From positions 41,681-105,680 of the forward strand of contig NVXU02000037.1 in the NCBI GenBank assembly GCA_002734065.2: DNA of 64,000 nt, given 5' to 3'. Position 1 is the first letter of the stretch; the number at the start of each line of letters is the position of its first letter. The DNA comes from Fluviicola sp. (lineage in GTDB: Bacteria; Bacteroidota; Bacteroidia; Flavobacteriales_D; Crocinitomicaceae). Both the position numbers and the translations under genes were made by a program. The notes under the pieces were generated by a model that made no database searches, had not been told where the DNA came from, and was given only the letters and a program-made list of their open reading frames with translations. Below are positions 61,701 through 64,000 of this stretch, one piece after another.

Positions 61701-63151
61701 CTGAAAGTCAATGCCATAGGGGTAAACATCTTACCTTCTATTCCTTGCAAGGTTAAAATTGGAATAAAAGTGATGAGAATAATCAACTGTCCGAAGAATG
61801 CTGCATTCATCATTTTCTTTGAAGAATGTTCAGAAATTTCATCCAAATCTTTTTGGTCAAGTTTTCCTGAAGAAATTTTCCGAACACGCTGGACGGTATA
61901 AAAGACGACGCTTTCTACAATAATTACGGCGCCATCTACAATGATTCCGAAATCAATAGCTCCTAAACTCATTAGGTTGGACCATACACCGAAAATATTC
62001 ATCATTACGTAAGCAAAAAGCAAAGAAAGAGGAATGGTAGAGGCTACAATCAATCCACCACGGAAGTTCCCAAGGAAAAGCACCAAAACAAGGATGACAA
62101 TGAGTCCACCTTCCAATAAGTTATTGGTCACTGTGCTGGTTGTCCTTTCAATCAGTGCCGATCTTTCTAAAAAAGGAACAATTGATATACCTTCGGGTAG
62201 TGATTTTTCAATTTCTGTCATTCTAGTTTTTACATCCTCGATAACGGCGTTAGAATTGGCACCTTTCAGCATCATGATAACTCCGCCGACAGCATCTCCT
62301 TGTCCATTCTTTGTCACAGAACCATATCGGATTGCTTCTCCGTATTGCACCGTTGCTACATCTCTTACTAAAATTGGAATTCCATTGACGTTTTTTACAA
62401 CGACTTTCTCCATATCTTCTAAAGAGGTCAGCAATCCTTCTCCTTTGATGAAATTTGCTTTGTGGTCTTTTACAATGTAAGCACCACCTGTATTTTGATT
62501 ATTTTCTTGCAATGCAGTAAAAACATCAATAATGGTAACACCCATACTTTTTAACTTGTCGGGAGAAACCGCTACTTCATATTGCTTCACGCGACCTCCA
62601 AAACTGTTGACTTCGACGACACCCGGAAGCATTGCCATCTGTCTTTTGACTATCCAATCTTGATAGGTTCTGAGATTCATTGATGTGTATTCGTCTTTGA
62701 ATTTCTCATCAACTTCGAGTGTGTATTGATATATCTCACCTAAACCTGTTGAAATTGGTCCCATAAAAGGTTCTCCAAAGCCATTTGGAATTTCATTCTT
62801 CACTTCAATGAGTTTTTCAGCAACCAATTGACGAGGAATGAACGTGCCTTCACTGTCTTTAAAAACGATGGTCACAACGGATAGGCCAAATCTTGAAATA
62901 GATCTTATTTCTGTCACTCCAGGAAGGTTAGACATTGCTAATTCAACAGGGTAGGTGATGAATTGTTCAATGTCTTCTGTCCCGAGGTTGGGAGAAGTTG
63001 TAATGACCTGAATTTGGTTGTTGGTGATGTCAGGTGTGGCATCAATGGGCACTTTTTGCATAGAGTAAATTCCTCCTGCAATCCATGCAATCATCATCAG
63101 TCCAATGATGAGTTTATTCTTAATAGAAAATTGAATGATTTTATTAATCAT
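58739..63151 (-). CDS. CzcA/CusA-type RND metal pump fused to outer-membrane channel (TolC/CzcC-like)
   Basis: A 1470-residue fusion. Residues 1 to about 1035 are a heavy-metal RND pump with 12 membrane helices; the proton-relay helix reads D-F-G-I-I-V-D-G-A-V-I-I-V-E-S (about 398-413), the CzcA (divalent metal) form rather than the CusA form. Residues about 1085-1470 are an outer-membrane efflux (OEP) domain. Between them a hydrophobic segment FTSPIILIPLLGVLIAAGSS with SFAQ (about 1058-1080) looks like a signal peptide and could serve as a 13th helix or be cut to free the channel. Such RND-OEP fusions are known in Bacteroidota. It should export Co, Zn or Cd (or Cu/Ag) from periplasm outward. 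Confidence 0.92.
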   Translation of the reverse strand: MINKIIQFSIKNKLIIGLMMIAWIAGGIYSMQKVPIDATPDITNNQIQVITTSPNLGTEDIEQFITYPVELAMSNLPGVTEIRSISRFGLSVVTIVFKDSEGTFIPRQLVAEKLIEVKNEIPNGFGEPFMGPISTGLGEIYQYTLEVDEKFKDEYTSMNLRTYQDWIVKRQMAMLPGVVEVNSFGGRVKQYEVAVSPDKLKSMGVTIIDVFTALQENNQNTGGAYIVKDHKANFIKGEGLLTSLEDMEKVVVKNVNGIPILVRDVATVQYGEAIRYGSVTKNGQGDAVGGVIMMLKGANSNAVIEDVKTRMTEIEKSLPEGISIVPFLERSALIERTTSTVTNNLLEGGLIVILVLVLFLGNFRGGLIVASTIPLSLLFAYVMMNIFGVWSNLMSLGAIDFGIIVDGAVIIVESVVFYTVQRVRKISSGKLDQKDLDEISEHSSKKMMNAAFFGQLIILITFIPILTLQGIEGKMFTPMALTFSFAVIGAMILCLTYVPMISALFMSKKPNQKKYFGDKFIDWLKRIYEPVLEKALKRKVIILTVAFSLLVLSIFTFTKMGGEFVPELDEGDIAMHAILKPGSSLDETEKVCTMIETAILAKFPEVKDVVSKIGVAEIPTDPMPLDIADMFLIMKPRSEWTSASTKDELVEKIKEELAFIPAVNYEFSQPVEMRFNELMTGVRQDVAVKLFGDDLKLLQKYAQKMEKIIKKVDGVADTKVEAIDGLPQMTVRFDRGKLAQYGLSVNYLNTIISTSFGGKTAGVIFDGEKKFDMVVRLRKDAKKSIEDLKSVFIALPSGQQIPLKEVADIDYIPGPMQISREGTNRRTYVGVNVRGRDVESVVLEIQEKLEAQIKLPPGYYVKYGGSFENLQKAKERLMVVVPIALILIFVLLYFALKSFSQTIMIYLTIPLSIIGGIFSLWLRDMPFSISAGVGFIVLFGVAVLNGLVLITSMNDLKSEGLSLKERIKRGTKERIRPIFLTASTDILGFLPMAISSSAGAEVQRPLATVVIGGLLTASVLTLIIIPIVYDIIETRAEKRSLQKGASKGINLSLASFTSPIILIPLLGVLIAAGSSSFAQQNFNTVDEAIAYGLEHNKSISSAQLEVERLEIQKRTSFNINKTQFGVQYGQYNTLENDFGFSVNQGFQFPTVYTKQGAMGKELIKNGEIRKIIAENELIKDIKLTWYNLLYLKDVRNSLTYQDSVYSQFVRAAELRFEAGAGTLLEKMTAESKVSLVKTKMVQNYTDILIGLAKLKTLVGSEEDVSVSFSDARKKEMKASMSNELVDGNPKLALLNNEINLQGKKVDVNKAKLLPSFSIGYVNTSIVGNYNINGVNEYFDGSRRFSSVQASIAIPIFARSEVARIKASKLNQQIASTNADYYETVLKSEYERVYNDYIKYKTTVEYYENTALEQANLILANSKKSFENGAINYVEYIQGLTTGIEIRNQYIDVLSQYNQSIIAIEYLGGVK

Positions 63152-63237
63152 AATTATATGGTTTCAAAAAAGTAAAATTATTTGAGTGACGCTCCTTATT
63201 GAGCATCAGAAATGGAAATTCAATACGAGGATTGAAT

Positions 63238-63708
63238 CTAAGAAATAACTGGGGGGCCTCTAAGTGAGAGGGCATTGATTTCTGGCGATGCGTAGATGGC
63301 ATCTGAAACCTTTGAAATTGTAATTTCTTCTTTATTTTCTACAATAGCAAACAATGCTATGAAGGTAGAAAAAACCTTTGCAAACTCTTGAGAGTCGTAT
63401 GTAATGGAGGGTTCAGAGGTAGCTGTGTGTTGCATGCTGCACTCACTGTCGCCATGGTCGAGGTCACTAAAAAGGCACATTAATAGGTCATAAACTCCTT
63501 CGTCGAAGTGATTTCCGTGAGAAACATGACTGTGATTTTCATGATTTTCTTCCAATGAAGAATTGTGCTGATGCTTGTGCTTTTCAGCCGTATTGTGAAT
63601 GTGATTACCGTTCAATAGGTTGTCGCAATGAGGGATCAAAGAATGCGCAAACCCAAAGCTATAGCTGAAGATGAGCAAGAATGATATGATAACTCTTTTA
63701 AATTGCAT
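63238..63708 (-). CDS. Small His-rich secreted protein, upstream of the metal pump
   Basis: A 156-residue protein with signal peptide (MQFKRVIISFLLIFSYSFGF, then AHS). The mature part is His-rich (residues about 22-68: HCDNLLNGNHIHN, KHKHQHN, HENHSHVSHGNH), then a Cys/Asp-rich stretch (CLFSDLDHGDSECSMQH). This suggests periplasmic metal binding. Its place 86 bases upstream of the pump gene makes it the likely first gene of a metal-resistance operon. It resembles no named family I know; small His-rich proteins at this position recur in Bacteroidota metal operons. Confidence 0.72.
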   Translation of the reverse strand: MQFKRVIISFLLIFSYSFGFAHSLIPHCDNLLNGNHIHNTAEKHKHQHNSSLEENHENHSHVSHGNHFDEGVYDLLMCLFSDLDHGDSECSMQHTATSEPSITYDSQEFAKVFSTFIALFAIVENKEEITISKVSDAIYASPEINALSLRGPPVIS

Positions 63709-63789
63709 TGGGGTAAAACTAATAAATTTTATTGAGAATGAAGAAGTTGGGGGAAATTTGACAATTATTTAACAAGTGAAGTGGGGTGT

Positions 63790-63835
63790 TGTTAGAGTGA
63801 TGAGTGATGAGTGTGGAGTGATGAGTGATGAGTGT
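63790..63835. repeat. GATGAGT heptad repeats at the edge of the insertion sequence
   Basis: GAGTGATGAGTGATGAGTGTGG is repeated (GAGTGATGAGTGATGAGTGTTATG). The complement, CTCATCACTC, resembles TCATCACTCCAA at 30005-30016 and 38294-38305, so this is a dispersed intergenic motif. It ends where the transposable element seems to begin. Confidence 0.55.
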
Positions 63836-63837
63836 TA

Positions 63838-64000
63838 TGTCCTGGTATAAGTAGACAGATTAATTTTCCTTAAGCAGCTTTATAGACTTGACTTGGAACT
63901 TTAAAGTTTAATGCCCAGTGAGGTCTCTTGTTATTGTAATTTAGGACTGCTTGTTTTAGTACTATTCTTACTTGTTTTATTGTTTCAAATTTACTACTTA
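63838..64000 (-). mobile_element. End of an IS3-type insertion sequence, cut by the window edge
   Basis: The transposase end at 63870 and a candidate terminal repeat starting TGTCCTGGTATAAGTAGACA at 63838 mark the left end of an element that continues past 64000. The other end and any target-site duplication cannot be seen, so the boundary is tentative. Confidence 0.65.
63870..64000 (-). CDS. IS3-family transposase (OrfB/rve integrase), C-terminal fragment
   Basis: The last 42 residues or so of a transposase lie on the minus strand, ending in a TAA at 63872-63870. The reading V-L-N-Y-N-N-K-R-P-H-W-A-L-N-F-K-V-P-S-Q-V-Y-K-A-A is the typical C-terminus of IS3-family DDE transposases (YNxxRPHxxL...P...Y). 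The rest lies beyond the window. It is adjacent to the metal-resistance genes. Confidence 0.82.
   Translation of the reverse strand, partial: SSKFETIKQVRIVLKQAVLNYNNKRPHWALNFKVPSQVYKAA

Noticed and set aside
1..64000. tRNA, rRNA, tmRNA, riboswitch or replication origin
   Set aside because: No cloverleaf, rRNA core motif, DnaA-box cluster or known riboswitch core was noticed in any intergenic space; a covariance-model scan would be needed to exclude small RNAs.

Overview
The window looks like a chromosomal segment of a low-GC Bacteroidota, most likely order Flavobacteriales. The reasons are the type IX secretion (T9SS) and gliding-type proteins (PorP/SprF, a CHU_C-type C-terminus, a type A sorting tail), a flexirubin/aryl-polyene type pigment cluster, several TAnnTTTG promoter boxes, poor Shine-Dalgarno sequences, and many intergenic motifs of the GAGC..TCGA kind. 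The genus cannot be fixed from the sequence alone. Coding density is high and no gap longer than about 220 bases lacks a gene.

Region 1 (1-17265) is the right part of a flexirubin/dialkylresorcinol-aryl polyene cluster that continues off the left edge. The left arm reads leftwards: methyltransferase, tyrosine ammonia-lyase, FabG-type ketoreductase, then the first 19 codons of a ketosynthase cut by the window edge. After a divergent secreted protein of unknown function come, rightwards, a three-domain exporter/acyltransferase/methyltransferase, a CrtI-like FAD enzyme and a halogenase-like FAD enzyme. Leftward genes for a PaaK-like aryl-acid ligase and a C45-type autoproteolytic acyltransferase follow, and then a rightward phosphopantetheinyl transferase. 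Together they suggest that tyrosine is converted to 4-coumarate, activated, extended by type II polyketide enzymes, tailored, acylated and exported. A small secreted MORN-like protein and a PIN-domain toxin-antitoxin pair sit inside the cluster.

Region 2 (17262-29944) holds small envelope and stress genes (STAS-like, OmpA, GlsB/YeaQ). Then comes a tight three-gene unit: a secreted repeat (propeller-like) protein, a histidine kinase with a predicted periplasmic TPR domain, and a LytTR response regulator. Next is a two-gene unit of a T9SS-sorted protein and a 1423-residue collagen-like/YadA-head-like/S74 fibre protein. YdcF, MscS, a PaaI thioesterase and a TatA-like protein follow.

Region 3 (30101-38205) is mostly housekeeping: a DEAD-box helicase, TypA/BipA, a TPR protein, phosphosulfolactate synthase, a DUF2807 lipoprotein and a WD40 protein.

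Region 4 (38311-52339) has the T9SS/gliding-type operon (1258-residue adhesin, PorP/SprF, OmpA protein with PorE-like layout), a small secreted protein, a MoxR ATPase, three SurA/parvulin-type periplasmic proteins in one operon, and IMP dehydrogenase.

Region 5 (52422-64000) carries molybdenum cofactor genes (moaE, a moeB-rhodanese fusion, moaA). A heavy-metal resistance block follows: P-type ATPase, RND adaptor, an RND pump fused to its outer-membrane channel, and a His-rich secreted protein. The window ends in the 3' end of an IS3-type transposase. Several intergenic spaces of regions 3 to 5 share short dispersed repeats. All functional calls come from motifs and remembered family features; no database search was run.
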